Part shown: positions 1 through 6,588 of the stretch, piece after piece | How the letters are laid out: every line of letters begins with the position of its first letter | Numbering within the stretch: the stretch's first letter is position 1 | NCBI GenBank assembly: GCA_903893955.1 | Contig: CAITOG010000142.1 | Coordinates: forward strand, 1 to 9,024 | DNA length: 9,024 nt | From: an uncultured Actinomycetes bacterium | GTDB taxonomy: Bacteria > Actinomycetota > Acidimicrobiia > Acidimicrobiales > RAAP-2 | Reading direction: 5' to 3' | Position numbers and translations under genes: made by a program | Notes under the pieces: model-generated | Databases searched by the model: none | The model's input: only the letters and a program-made list of their open reading frames with translations | Told to the model about the DNA's origin: nothing

Positions 1-180
1 CACGAAGTGCCCGGCGACCACGGCGATGCCCATCTGGATGAGGAAGGCGAGGGACGCGCCCACCCAGACCGCAGCTGCTCGGCCGCGGCTCGCCATCAGC
101 AGCGTGGCGATCATCGTCTTGTCTGGCAGCTCGGCGAGGAACACCACGCCGAACACTGCCGCCAGGAGCCCGAGGTTCAC
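1..180 (-). CDS. GDT1/TMEM165 (UPF0016) family cation transporter, N-terminal part
   Basis: This is the first 60 codons of a membrane protein that runs off the left edge. The start is GTG at 180-178, overlapping the pepN stop TGA (177-179) in a GTGA junction. Residues 5-16 form a hydrophobic helix leading into ELPDKT (residues 17-22). This is the actinobacterial version of the E-x-G-D-K/R-T/S signature of the GDT1/TMEM165 family, whose characterised members move Mn2+ or Ca2+ across membranes. A second hydrophobic stretch lies at about residues 37-56 (VWVGASLAFLIQMGIAVVAG). Full-length relatives carry two such motif repeats, and only the first is visible here. No strong Shine-Dalgarno sequence precedes the GTG, so translation is probably coupled to pepN. 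The ion specificity cannot be read from this fragment. Confidence 0.85.
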   Translation of the reverse strand, partial: MNLGLLAAVFGVVFLAELPDKTMIATLLMASRGRAAAVWVGASLAFLIQMGIAVVAGHFV

Positions 181-2708
181 CTCGCTGTTGCCACCGCAGC
201 GAGCGTGGCCCCGAGCGTCGGCCGCTCGCGCTCGCCGAAGGAGACGACGATCATCATCCGCTCCGCCTCCTGGAGCACGGTGCGCTGCCCAGAACGGACC
301 GGATGGGTGGTGACGAAGTCGAGCACCGACGTCGCCAGCTCGCGTGAGCCGACCAGTCGGCTGATCCCGGTGAGCATCCTCGAGTGGGCGTCCTGGGGGA
401 ATCGGGCCAAGCACTCATCCCAGGTTGCGGTGAGCCGCTCGAACACGGCCGGGCCGCCGACGCGGTTAGCCAGCAACCGAGAGACGAGATAGGGGGCGTC
501 CTGGGTGCGGACTTCGGTGCGGGCCAGATCGAAGACCGTCAGCGAGGCCTCGACGTCGGCGAGCCCCCCGAGACCGAAGAGATAGCGGTGCTCCGCCTGT
601 GGATCGACGGCTTGGCGCCAGCGATCGGCGAGCACATCGAGATCGCCGGGACGAGCGATGGCACCCACGATGCCGATGATGGCGTCGGCGGCATCGCCGC
701 TCACCTCCTCGGCATCGAAGCGTCGAAGCGCCTCGGCCCGGACTTCGCCGTCGTTCCCGAGGATCCCAAGACCCGCGATCACCGATGCTCGAAGCGTCGG
801 GGTCTGCTCGTCCTCGCCTGCCACGGCATCCCAGCCCAGGCGGTCGAAGAGGGGTCGAAGCAGCGCCCGCACCGCCGCGGCGAGCTGTGGCCGATCCTCG
901 TCGGTGATCACGTGATCGACGGTGGTCAGCGCGCCGATGATGACCGCCCACGCCGACGGCTCGATGGCGTCGCCGAGTGACGATGCGAGGAGGAGGAACC
1001 CGTCGAGGCCCTGATGCCCAGCCAGGGTGGCGGCCCAGGTGTCAGAGACCAGCGTCGCCCGCTCGAGGGCGGTCAGCTGGCCGAGGTCCTCGGCGATGGC
1101 GGCGAGCTCGGTGGCGCCGTAGCGGGTGCGATAGACGCCCCAGCCACCGGCGTTGACGAGGCTGCCAGGCGCGAGTGCCACGGGCTCGCTCCCCAAGAGC
1201 TGGGTGGTGGTCTCGCCGCCACCGAGCGATCGGGTCTGGAGCGGGATCTGCCAGTCTTGGCCAATCGCGCTCTCGGCAGTTGCGGGCCCGTAGGCGAACG
1301 GGGACTGCGTGACGTGGCCACCCTCGACGGTCACCAGCGGATGCCCCCCCTGGAGGATCCAGGTGTCCATGATCTCGCCGACCGGCTCACCTGATGCCTC
1401 CTCGAGGGCATGCCAGAGATCCGCGGTGACGGTGTTGTCATAGGCGTGGGTGGTCAGGTAGCGCCTGATGCCGTCACGGAAGGTGTCCTCGCCGAGGTAC
1501 TGCTCAAGCATGCGGAGCACGCTGCCACCCTTCTCGTAGGTGAGCAGGTCGAACATGCCGCGGGCGTCAGCTGGGGAGATCACCTCGAACTCGATCGGAC
1601 GGGTCGAGTGGAGCCCGTCGATGGCCATCGCCGCTCCTCTCGAGTTCCCGAAGCTCACCCAGCGCTGCCAGCCGGGGCGGAAGGCGTCGGTGCACTTGAT
1701 CTCCATGAAGGTGGCGAAGGCCTCGTTGAGCCAGATGCCCTCCCACCAGCCCATGGTCACGAGGTCGCCGAACCACATGTGGGCGATCTCGTGATTGACC
1801 ACGTCGACCACTCGCTCGACCTCGAGCCGCGAGGCGGTGTCGGGGTCGACGAGCAGCGCAGTCTCCCGGAAGGTCACGCAGCCCAGGTTCTCCATGGCGC
1901 CGAAGGCGAAGTCGGGGATTGCTACGAGGTCGAGCTTCTCGCCGGGGTAGGGGATGGCGAAGTACTCGGTGAAGTAGCGCAGGGCGAAGGCGGCCACCTC
2001 GAGCGCCAGCGGGGCGAGGTGGCCCTTGCCTGGCGGGTAGACGATTCGCACCGGTGTGCCATCGACGTCGACCGGCTCGGTGGACTCGAAGGGCCCGACG
2101 ATGAAGGCCACGAGGTACGTGGACATGACCATGGTCGGGGAGAAGCGGACGATGCGCGTGCCGTGGCCAGTGAGCTCCTGAGAGGCGATCGGGCTGTTGG
2201 ACACGGCGGCCAGGTGCTCTGGGACCACCAGGGTGATCTCGAAGGTCGCCTTCTTCGCCGGCTCGTCGAAGCAGGGGAAGGCGCGACGTGCGTCGGTCGC
2301 CTCCATCTGCGTGGTGGCGATGGTGTGGGTGGTGCCCTCGTCGTCGGTGAATGTCGAGCGGTAGAAGCCGGTGAGTTGGTCGTTGAGGATGCCGGTGAAG
2401 GTGATCGAGATGGTGGCAGCCCCGACGGTGAGGGTGCTCCCTGGATCGAGGATCGCACGCTCAGTCTCGGCATCGAGCCGGATGGCGCACTCGAGGGCAG
2501 CATCGTCGCTCGTGACGATCGTCGCCCTCTCGAACTCGATGTCGATAGCGTTGAGGATCACCTCGGCGGTCGCAGTGGTGATGTCGACGTCGATCTCGAC
2601 CACGCCGGCGAACACGGCGGCCTCGAGGTCGGGCTCAAGCCACAGGCGATAGGCCCTGGGCAGGACGTCGTCAGAGAGGCGGAAGGGGTTGGGTGCGTTG
2701 TCAGCCAT
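177..2708 (-). CDS. pepN: Aminopeptidase N, M1 family zinc metallopeptidase
   Basis: This is an 843-residue cytoplasmic-type aminopeptidase that removes N-terminal residues from peptides, with no signal peptide visible. The N-terminal beta domain spans about residues 10-215. The exopeptidase motif GAMEN is at 270-274. The zinc site is HEIAH at 306-310 with the third ligand Glu329 in LNEA, exactly the HExxH-x18-E spacing. The transition-state tyrosine is probably Tyr391 (LLTYEKGG). The region from about 520 to the end is the helical ERAP1-C-like domain, and the total length is normal for actinobacterial PepN. The ATG start at 2708 follows TAGCCT by 6 nt and lacks a Shine-Dalgarno sequence, which suggests a leaderless mRNA. 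It lies 36 bp downstream of the UPF0104-type gene and overlaps the GDT1-type gene by 4 bp, so the three may be partly co-transcribed. Function is assigned with high confidence; peptide preference is not. Confidence 0.97.
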   Translation of the reverse strand: MADNAPNPFRLSDDVLPRAYRLWLEPDLEAAVFAGVVEIDVDITTATAEVILNAIDIEFERATIVTSDDAALECAIRLDAETERAILDPGSTLTVGAATISITFTGILNDQLTGFYRSTFTDDEGTTHTIATTQMEATDARRAFPCFDEPAKKATFEITLVVPEHLAAVSNSPIASQELTGHGTRIVRFSPTMVMSTYLVAFIVGPFESTEPVDVDGTPVRIVYPPGKGHLAPLALEVAAFALRYFTEYFAIPYPGEKLDLVAIPDFAFGAMENLGCVTFRETALLVDPDTASRLEVERVVDVVNHEIAHMWFGDLVTMGWWEGIWLNEAFATFMEIKCTDAFRPGWQRWVSFGNSRGAAMAIDGLHSTRPIEFEVISPADARGMFDLLTYEKGGSVLRMLEQYLGEDTFRDGIRRYLTTHAYDNTVTADLWHALEEASGEPVGEIMDTWILQGGHPLVTVEGGHVTQSPFAYGPATAESAIGQDWQIPLQTRSLGGGETTTQLLGSEPVALAPGSLVNAGGWGVYRTRYGATELAAIAEDLGQLTALERATLVSDTWAATLAGHQGLDGFLLLASSLGDAIEPSAWAVIIGALTTVDHVITDEDRPQLAAAVRALLRPLFDRLGWDAVAGEDEQTPTLRASVIAGLGILGNDGEVRAEALRRFDAEEVSGDAADAIIGIVGAIARPGDLDVLADRWRQAVDPQAEHRYLFGLGGLADVEASLTVFDLARTEVRTQDAPYLVSRLLANRVGGPAVFERLTATWDECLARFPQDAHSRMLTGISRLVGSRELATSVLDFVTTHPVRSGQRTVLQEAERMMIVVSFGERERPTLGATLAAVATAR

Positions 2709-2714
2709 CTGGTG

Positions 2715-2720
2715 AGGCTA
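2715..2720 (-). promoter_or_regulatory. Probable -10 box (TAGCCT) of a leaderless pepN promoter
   Basis: On the minus strand TAGCCT is followed by six bases (CACCAG) and then the pepN ATG. Transcription starting 7 nt after the box would begin at the A of the ATG. No Shine-Dalgarno sequence lies before the ATG and no convincing -35 box is visible. The same hexamer with the same spacing precedes metG. Confidence 0.6.
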
Positions 2721-2744
2721 TCGGCAGGACGTGGCGGTCCGGGC

Positions 2745-3806
2745 TCAGAGCACCCGCCGTCGCACCAGGGCGAAGAGGAACACGGTGCCGGGTAGCGGCG
2801 GCAGCCAGTAGACGGCGAAGCGGTACATGACGGCGATCACGAAGACATAGGTGTGGTCGACGCCGACAGAGGTCAGGCCGGCGGCGATGATCATCTCGGG
2901 TGCCCCGAGGCCACCGGGGATGGGAACGACGCTCGAGGCGGTGGATGAGAGCAGGACGATCACGACCAGCGCAGGGATCGAGACCCAGCGGCCGGCGATC
3001 GCATGGACCAGGAGGTCGAGGCAGGCCACCTGCGAGGCCACGCTCAGGACCTCGCCGCCGGCGATCACCAGCGACCGGCTGGGCTTGCGCAGGACGACCG
3101 CCACCTGGTGGCCGGCCGACTTGACCCAGGTCGAGATTCGCTCTCGCAGGCGGGGGACCTTGACGATCACCGTGACGATGACGCCGACGGCCAGGACAGC
3201 GAGGATCACCTCCCAGGTGCTCGAGGGGACGTCCTGTTTGAGCTGGGCTGTGTTGACGGAGCTGGCGCCGAGGATTGCGGCGATCGGGAGCGCAATCCCT
3301 GCGACGACGGTCGACACGAAGCTCGACAGCCCGGTGGCAGCACCAGCCTCGGCACTGCTCAGCCCTGCGCCCATCAGGTAGCGCATGGTCAATGCCAGGC
3401 TGCCGACTGCTTCGGGCGTCGCCATTGCCGTGAGCGACTCGGCGACCTCGAGCTCGAAGGTGTCGACCGCCCTGAGGTGCCTCTCGACAGGCCCACTGAG
3501 CGAGATGGCATCTCCGACGAACAGGCCGATCGCCACGAGATAGGCGCCGAGGATGGCGAACCACCCCACCGGATGACTCGAGAGGTACTGGGGGATCTTG
3601 TCGATGACCAGGATGACGACCAACAAGGTGACGAGGGTCACGACGGCGATCCCGAAGGTGAACGGCGTCAGGTGGACCTTGCCGAGCAGGGAGCGGACCT
3701 CGACGGCAGTCCGCTTGAGGCCGCGGCGCGCTGGCTGCTTGGTCGATGGTGGAGCGTCGCCCTTGGCGCTCACGGGCTTGGAGCCTCGTGTGAAGCCTGT
3801 GGCCAC
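2745..3806 (-). CDS. Flippase-like / lysylphosphatidylglycerol synthase TM-region family (UPF0104 type) membrane protein
   Basis: This is a 353-residue polytopic inner-membrane protein. A basic, Pro/Lys-rich N-terminus of about 45 residues is followed by roughly seven to eight hydrophobic segments (near 48-68, 80-103, 150-170, 189-206, 226-250, 256-275 and 308-346). The C-terminal signature PIPGGLGAPE (275-284), followed by an Arg-containing helix (MYRFAVYW), is typical of the UPF0104/YbhN/AglD2-like family related to the membrane half of MprF. That family is associated with moving or modifying lipids or lipid-linked substrates. There is no lysyl-transferase domain, so it is not a full LPG synthase and its substrate is unknown. 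The longest frame starts at GTG 3806. A TAGCCT box upstream instead points to a mini-ORF that ends on the in-frame GTG at 3773, so the true start may be 11 codons later. The gene diverges from pfkB and lies 36 bp upstream of pepN. Confidence 0.82.
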   Translation of the reverse strand: MATGFTRGSKPVSAKGDAPPSTKQPARRGLKRTAVEVRSLLGKVHLTPFTFGIAVVTLVTLLVVILVIDKIPQYLSSHPVGWFAILGAYLVAIGLFVGDAISLSGPVERHLRAVDTFELEVAESLTAMATPEAVGSLALTMRYLMGAGLSSAEAGAATGLSSFVSTVVAGIALPIAAILGASSVNTAQLKQDVPSSTWEVILAVLAVGVIVTVIVKVPRLRERISTWVKSAGHQVAVVLRKPSRSLVIAGGEVLSVASQVACLDLLVHAIAGRWVSIPALVVIVLLSSTASSVVPIPGGLGAPEMIIAAGLTSVGVDHTYVFVIAVMYRFAVYWLPPLPGTVFLFALVRRRVL

Positions 3807-3814
3807 CAGCGCAT
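3770..3814 (-). CDS. Candidate 14-codon leaderless leader peptide upstream of the UPF0104-type gene
   Basis: This is a short ORF from ATG (3814-3812) to TGA (3772-3770) in a different frame from the membrane protein gene. It encodes a peptide beginning MRWWPQ and ending APSP. Its ATG lies 6 nt after TAGCCT, the same leaderless geometry seen at pepN and metG. Its stop overlaps an in-frame GTG of the downstream gene as GTGA, allowing coupled re-initiation at codon 12 of the longest frame. The tandem Trp codons (TGG TGG) and the Pro-Ser-Pro end are notable but could be chance. An ORF this short has little statistical support by itself; the case rests on the promoter spacing and the stop/start overlap. 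Confidence 0.3.
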   Translation of the reverse strand: MRWWPQASHEAPSP

Positions 3815-3820
3815 CCGTCG

Positions 3821-3826
3821 AGGCTA
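3821..3826 (-). promoter_or_regulatory. Probable -10 box (TAGCCT) for the minus-strand UPF0104-type gene
   Basis: On the minus strand TAGCCT lies 6 nt before an ATG (3814) and 14 nt before the GTG (3806) that opens the longest frame of the membrane protein. It sits back-to-back with the plus-strand box at 3838-3843, with 11 bp between them, so the two polymerase footprints would overlap. No clear -35 box is visible. Confidence 0.5.
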
Positions 3827-3837
3827 CCTTGAGCGCC

Positions 3838-3843
3838 TAGCCT
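3838..3843 (+). promoter_or_regulatory. Probable -10 box (TAGCCT) of a leaderless pfkB promoter
   Basis: TAGCCT is followed by seven bases (GCACGCT) and the GTG start at 3851. This places the expected transcription start at or next to the start codon. There is no Shine-Dalgarno sequence. The box faces away from an identical box on the other strand 11 bp to the left. Confidence 0.55.
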
Positions 3844-3850
3844 GCACGCT

Positions 3851-4900
3851 GTGACTGACGACGACCCGATCTCTGTGCCCGTAACCTTGCTTCGACCCCC
3901 TACCGACCAGCTGCTCGATGTTGTCGGCATCGGCTCGCCGCTCGTCGACGTGATCGCTCGTGCCGATGATCAGCTGCTCGACCGCCTCGGGCTCACCCGT
4001 GGCTCGATGGCGCTGATCGACCTCGACCAGGCCGAGTCGATCTACGCCTCGATGGGTTCCACGATCGAGGTGTCCGGTGGCTCAGCCGCCAACACCGTTG
4101 CGGGGGTGGCGGCGCTCGGGGGTCGGACAGGCTTCATCGGCAAGGTGGCCACCGACCCGCTCGGTGACGTCTTCACCCACGACATCACGTCGATCGGCGT
4201 CGAGTTCGAGGCGGCCGTCGAACCTGCGGGGGAGTCGGGGACCGGCCGCTGTCTGGTCCTCGTCACCGACGACGCGGAGCGCACGATGGCCACCCACCTC
4301 GGCGTCGCCAACACCTTCGCTCCCGGCGACGTCGACGGGGTGCTGCTGGCGAGGACCAAGATCACCTACCTCGAGGGCTACCTGTTCGATCTCCCGCCCG
4401 CCAAGGAGGCGATGCGCCAGGCGGTGGCGGCGACCCATGACGCTGACGGCTCGGTCGCGCTCACGCTCTCCGACAGCTTCTGTGTCGAGCGCCACCGCGG
4501 CGACTTCCTCTCGCTGCTCGACGGCGATGTGGACCTCCTCTTCGCCAACGAGGACGAGATCATCTCGCTGTTCAAAGCCGCATCGCTGGCAGCTGCGCTC
4601 GACGCCATCGAGGAGACCGGGGTGCTCGCCGCGGTGACCCTTGGGGCAGCCGGCTCCGTGGTCGTGACGCCAGCAGGTCGCTTCGAGGTGCCCGCTGCAG
4701 CGGTCACCGAGGTTGTCGACACCAACGGTGCTGGCGACCTCTTCGCTGCCGGGTTCCTCTACGGCATCACCAATGGCAGCGATCCTGAGGCGAGTGCCCG
4801 ACTGGGCGCGCTGTGCGCGGCAGAGGTCATTGGTCACCTTGGCGCTCGCCCGCAGGCCGATCTGGCGGCGTTGGCCCGAGAGGCCGGGCTCCTGCCCTAG
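3851..4900 (+). CDS. PfkB-family carbohydrate/nucleoside kinase, adenosine-kinase-like
   Basis: This is a 349-residue cytoplasmic ribokinase-fold kinase that would transfer the ATP gamma-phosphate to a sugar or nucleoside hydroxyl. The core begins at LDVVGIGSPLVDVI (22-35). The first PfkB signature region is SGGSAANT (75-82) through GFIGKVATDPLGD (94-106). TGRCLVLVTDDAERTM (131-146) resembles adenosine-kinase-type members. FANEDE (231-236) is the usual NxxE metal region. DTNGAGD (290-296) holds the anion hole and the catalytic base Asp296. The start is GTG at 3851, supported by TAGCCT 7 nt upstream; it gives a tail of about 21 residues before the conserved fold, and no better start is visible. 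The gene diverges from the UPF0104-type gene and its stop lies only 4 bp from that of ctaG. Family is sure, substrate is not; adenosine, ribose or fructose derivatives are all possible. Confidence 0.92.
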   Translation: MTDDDPISVPVTLLRPPTDQLLDVVGIGSPLVDVIARADDQLLDRLGLTRGSMALIDLDQAESIYASMGSTIEVSGGSAANTVAGVAALGGRTGFIGKVATDPLGDVFTHDITSIGVEFEAAVEPAGESGTGRCLVLVTDDAERTMATHLGVANTFAPGDVDGVLLARTKITYLEGYLFDLPPAKEAMRQAVAATHDADGSVALTLSDSFCVERHRGDFLSLLDGDVDLLFANEDEIISLFKAASLAAALDAIEETGVLAAVTLGAAGSVVVTPAGRFEVPAAAVTEVVDTNGAGDLFAAGFLYGITNGSDPEASARLGALCAAEVIGHLGARPQADLAALAREAGLLP

Positions 4901-4904
4901 GCGT

Positions 4905-5804
4905 TCAGGACGCTGCGACGTGAGCTGCGTGCTCCGCCGCAGCCCGCTCGGCGTCAAGCTGGGCGTCGATCTCGATGGCCTTGCGCTCCTCATCTCGCAT
5001 CCATTGAATCGCGACAGGGATCATGGCCAACAGCATCAGGAAGTCGCCGCCGATCCACATGATCGCGCCTCCTGCGTGAAGATCGCCGATCAGCGAACCG
5101 CCCCACGTTCGTGGCTGGGTCGTGTACGCATGGAACATCTCGTGGCCTGACATGGCGAGCGCCAGGCCGGTGAACGTGTCGATGGGGACGGCGAGCGCCA
5201 GGTAGACGAGGCGAAGGCCGGGCTGCAGTGGATGACGGGTCGGCTCGATCGCCACCACCGGCCGCCAGAACAGGTAGCCGACGACAAGGAACCCGAACTG
5301 CTCGAGGTGGTGGACCCACATGTGGGTCAGCATCAGGTTGAAGAGGCTGGTCAGGTGAGTGGCGGGGATAAAGATCGCATAGAGGAGCAACCCGGTGATG
5401 GGGTGGCCGAGGATCTCCCCGACCTTCGAGCCTGCCGCCTCGTTGAGCCATCGGCCCGGTGCGCCCGGAACGGTGGCCAGCGCCAGCTCGAGGGGTGCTG
5501 CCATGGCGATCAGCCCGGCGGCGACCATGATCAACATCAGGTGCTGGATCATGTGGGCGGTGAAGAGCGTCATGTCATAGAGGGCGACAACGGATTCGGT
5601 GGCCACCAAGATGAGCACGAGCGCGCCGAGGAAAGAGACAGTCCGCTTCCTCGACCAGGCTGCCCCGGTCGCTCGCTCGTAGCGGGCGACACCGAGCAGA
5701 TAGATCGCTCCTGCCAGCAGGATCAAGATGGTCGTCCACCACGAGAAGGCGATCCGGTCGAGATGTGACCAGGAGAAAGCCGGTGGCATGTCCATCATTC
5801 CCAT
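4905..5804 (-). CDS. ctaG: CtaG-type cytochrome c oxidase assembly protein (caa3_CtaG family)
   Basis: This is a multi-pass membrane protein of 299 residues from the preferred ATG at 5804. Hydrophobic segments lie near residues 20-38, 57-73, 88-102, 135-150, 165-180, 197-217 and 235-256. His-rich motifs include AHMIQH (83-88), THMWVHHLEQ (160-169) and DLHAGGAIMWIGGD (231-244). These match the caa3_CtaG family, needed for maturation of heme-copper oxidases, probably through copper delivery. The last 40 residues are a charged, Ala/Glu-rich cytoplasmic tail. The longest frame begins at GTG 5813, but that codon falls inside the TAGCGT element (5817-5812). The ATG lies 7 nt beyond this box, so I prefer 5804; further ATGs follow at codons 3, 4 and 6. 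No oxidase subunit gene is nearby in the window. It is distinct from the unrelated CtaG/Cox11 family of the same name. Confidence 0.9.
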   Translation of the reverse strand: MGMMDMPPAFSWSHLDRIAFSWWTTILILLAGAIYLLGVARYERATGAAWSRKRTVSFLGALVLILVATESVVALYDMTLFTAHMIQHLMLIMVAAGLIAMAAPLELALATVPGAPGRWLNEAAGSKVGEILGHPITGLLLYAIFIPATHLTSLFNLMLTHMWVHHLEQFGFLVVGYLFWRPVVAIEPTRHPLQPGLRLVYLALAVPIDTFTGLALAMSGHEMFHAYTTQPRTWGGSLIGDLHAGGAIMWIGGDFLMLLAMIPVAIQWMRDEERKAIEIDAQLDAERAAAEHAAHVAAS

Positions 5805-5811
5805 GGACGCC

Positions 5812-5817
5812 ACGCTA
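5812..5817 (-). promoter_or_regulatory. Probable -10 box (TAGCGT) of a leaderless ctaG promoter
   Basis: On the minus strand TAGCGT is followed by seven bases (GGCGTCC) and then ATG at 5804. The box overlaps the alternative GTG start at 5813, which would then lie upstream of the transcript. It faces away from TAGGGT at 5850-5855. Confidence 0.5.
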
Positions 5818-5849
5818 CCTGTCGCTCCAGGCGGTGGGTCGTGGCTCTG

Positions 5850-5855
5850 TAGGGT
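5850..5855 (+). promoter_or_regulatory. Probable -10 box (TAGGGT) of a leaderless promoter for the 5862 gene
   Basis: TAGGGT is followed by six bases (TGGAGG) and the GTG at 5862. A GGAGG directly touches the GTG with no spacer, too close to act as a normal Shine-Dalgarno, so leaderless initiation fits better. Confidence 0.5.
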
Positions 5856-5861
5856 TGGAGG

Positions 5862-6236
5862 GTGACCTCACGCTGGCTCAGCCCTCGCGCGCTGCTGCTG
5901 CACCTGTGCATGCTGGTGTGGGTGGCTGGCTGTGTCGCCGCAGGATGGTGGCAGATGTCACGAGCCTTGGACGGAAATTCGCTGAGCTGGGTCTACACCG
6001 TTGAGTGGCCCGTCTTCGCTCTCGCTGGGGTGGCGGGCTGGTGGGCGCTTATCCACACCGATCCGGCAACCGCCGACGAGCGCGCGGAGCGCAAGGTCTT
6101 CGAAGAGGAGCAGCGGGCGGCAGCGCAGGCTGCCAAGCGCCGCCCTGATGAGGAGGACCCGGCGCTCGCCGCCTATAACGATCACCTCGCCCAGCTCGCC
6201 GCTGACGATCTGCGCAACGACCTCAAGGAGCTCTAG
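5862..6236 (+). CDS. Small two-helix membrane protein with charged C-terminal tail, actinobacterial conserved type
   Basis: This 124-residue protein has one hydrophobic helix at about 10-29, followed by GWWQMSRAL (28-36), and a second at about 47-64 (VEWPVFALAGVAGWWALI). A highly charged, Ala/Glu/Arg-rich tail (70-124) is likely helical and probably cytoplasmic. The first helix plus W-x-x-W-Q pattern resembles small actinobacterial membrane proteins of unknown function, and superficially the N-terminus of SURF1. The large periplasmic domain of SURF1 is absent. The start is GTG 5862, supported by TAGGGT 6 nt upstream. It diverges from ctaG and directly abuts the DUF3817 gene (TAG then ATG), so the pair is co-translated. 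A role near respiratory-complex assembly is suggested only by this neighbour. I do not recognise a defined function. Confidence 0.8.
   Translation: MTSRWLSPRALLLHLCMLVWVAGCVAAGWWQMSRALDGNSLSWVYTVEWPVFALAGVAGWWALIHTDPATADERAERKVFEEEQRAAAQAAKRRPDEEDPALAAYNDHLAQLAADDLRNDLKEL
6225..6230 (+). promoter_or_regulatory. Shine-Dalgarno AAGGAG for the DUF3817 gene
   Basis: AAGGAG lies within the last codons of the upstream gene, 6 nt before the ATG at 6237. It fixes that ATG as the start rather than the later in-frame ATG at codon 11. Confidence 0.75.
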
Positions 6237-6548
6237 ATGCCCCCCTGCCTTCGCCGCTACCAGATCATGTCGTTCGTGGTCGGGACGATGCTGCTGATCT
6301 TCTGCGCCTTCATCGTGCTGCGCCATGGCTTCGGCGTCGGGGCGACAGCGGAGATGATCATCGCCCAGGTCCATGGGATCCTCTACATGATCTACCTGGT
6401 GACCGTGGTCGATGTCGCCGTCAAGCTGCGACCATCGGTGGGGCGAGTGGCTGGGATGATCGCCTCGGGCTTCGTCCCGTTCATGGCGTTCTTCGTCGAG
6501 CACTCCACGATCAAGAAGTTGGCTGCTACCGCACCGTCGTCAACATGA
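6237..6548 (+). CDS. DUF3817 integral membrane protein
   Basis: This is a 103-residue membrane protein with three hydrophobic segments: 10-28, about 40-63 and 71-87. The central VHGILYMIYL (45-54) and the C-terminal GFVPFMAFFVEH (78-89) match the typical pattern of DUF3817 proteins: a His-Gly pair in the middle helix and a Pro-Phe pair before a terminal Glu/basic tail. The family is widespread in actinomycetes and firmicutes and has no established biochemical function. The ATG start immediately follows the TAG of the preceding membrane protein gene and has a strong AAGGAG 6 nt upstream. The two small membrane proteins therefore probably belong to one operon and may work together; that is inference from layout only. 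Confidence 0.88.
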   Translation: MPPCLRRYQIMSFVVGTMLLIFCAFIVLRHGFGVGATAEMIIAQVHGILYMIYLVTVVDVAVKLRPSVGRVAGMIASGFVPFMAFFVEHSTIKKLAATAPSST

Positions 6549-6576
6549 CTCGACGCTGCCTGACAGAAAGCCCGAC

Positions 6577-6583
6577 AAGGAGG
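6577..6583 (+). promoter_or_regulatory. Strong Shine-Dalgarno AAGGAGG for the GDPD gene
   Basis: AAGGAGG is followed by a 5-nt spacer (AGACC) and ATG at 6589. No TAGNNT box at leaderless distance is seen here, so this gene is probably read from an upstream promoter in the 5862 operon. Confidence 0.8.
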
Positions 6584-6588
6584 AGACC

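Noticed and set aside
1410..2795. A 461-codon plus-strand open frame opposite pepN
   Set aside because: It is antisense to a certain M1 aminopeptidase with all catalytic motifs. Its translation is a Gly/Glu/Val/His/Asp-rich string without domains, a usual artefact of high GC and codon bias.
2701..3930. A 409-codon minus-strand open frame over the UPF0104-type gene
   Set aside because: It is a shadow frame of the membrane protein gene, with Arg/Pro/Gly-rich translation, and it runs into the pfkB start.
5862..6236. SURF1 identity for the small membrane protein
   Set aside because: Only the first helix and Trp-Gln pattern are similar. The large domain between the two SURF1 helices is missing and the C-terminus is a charged tail.
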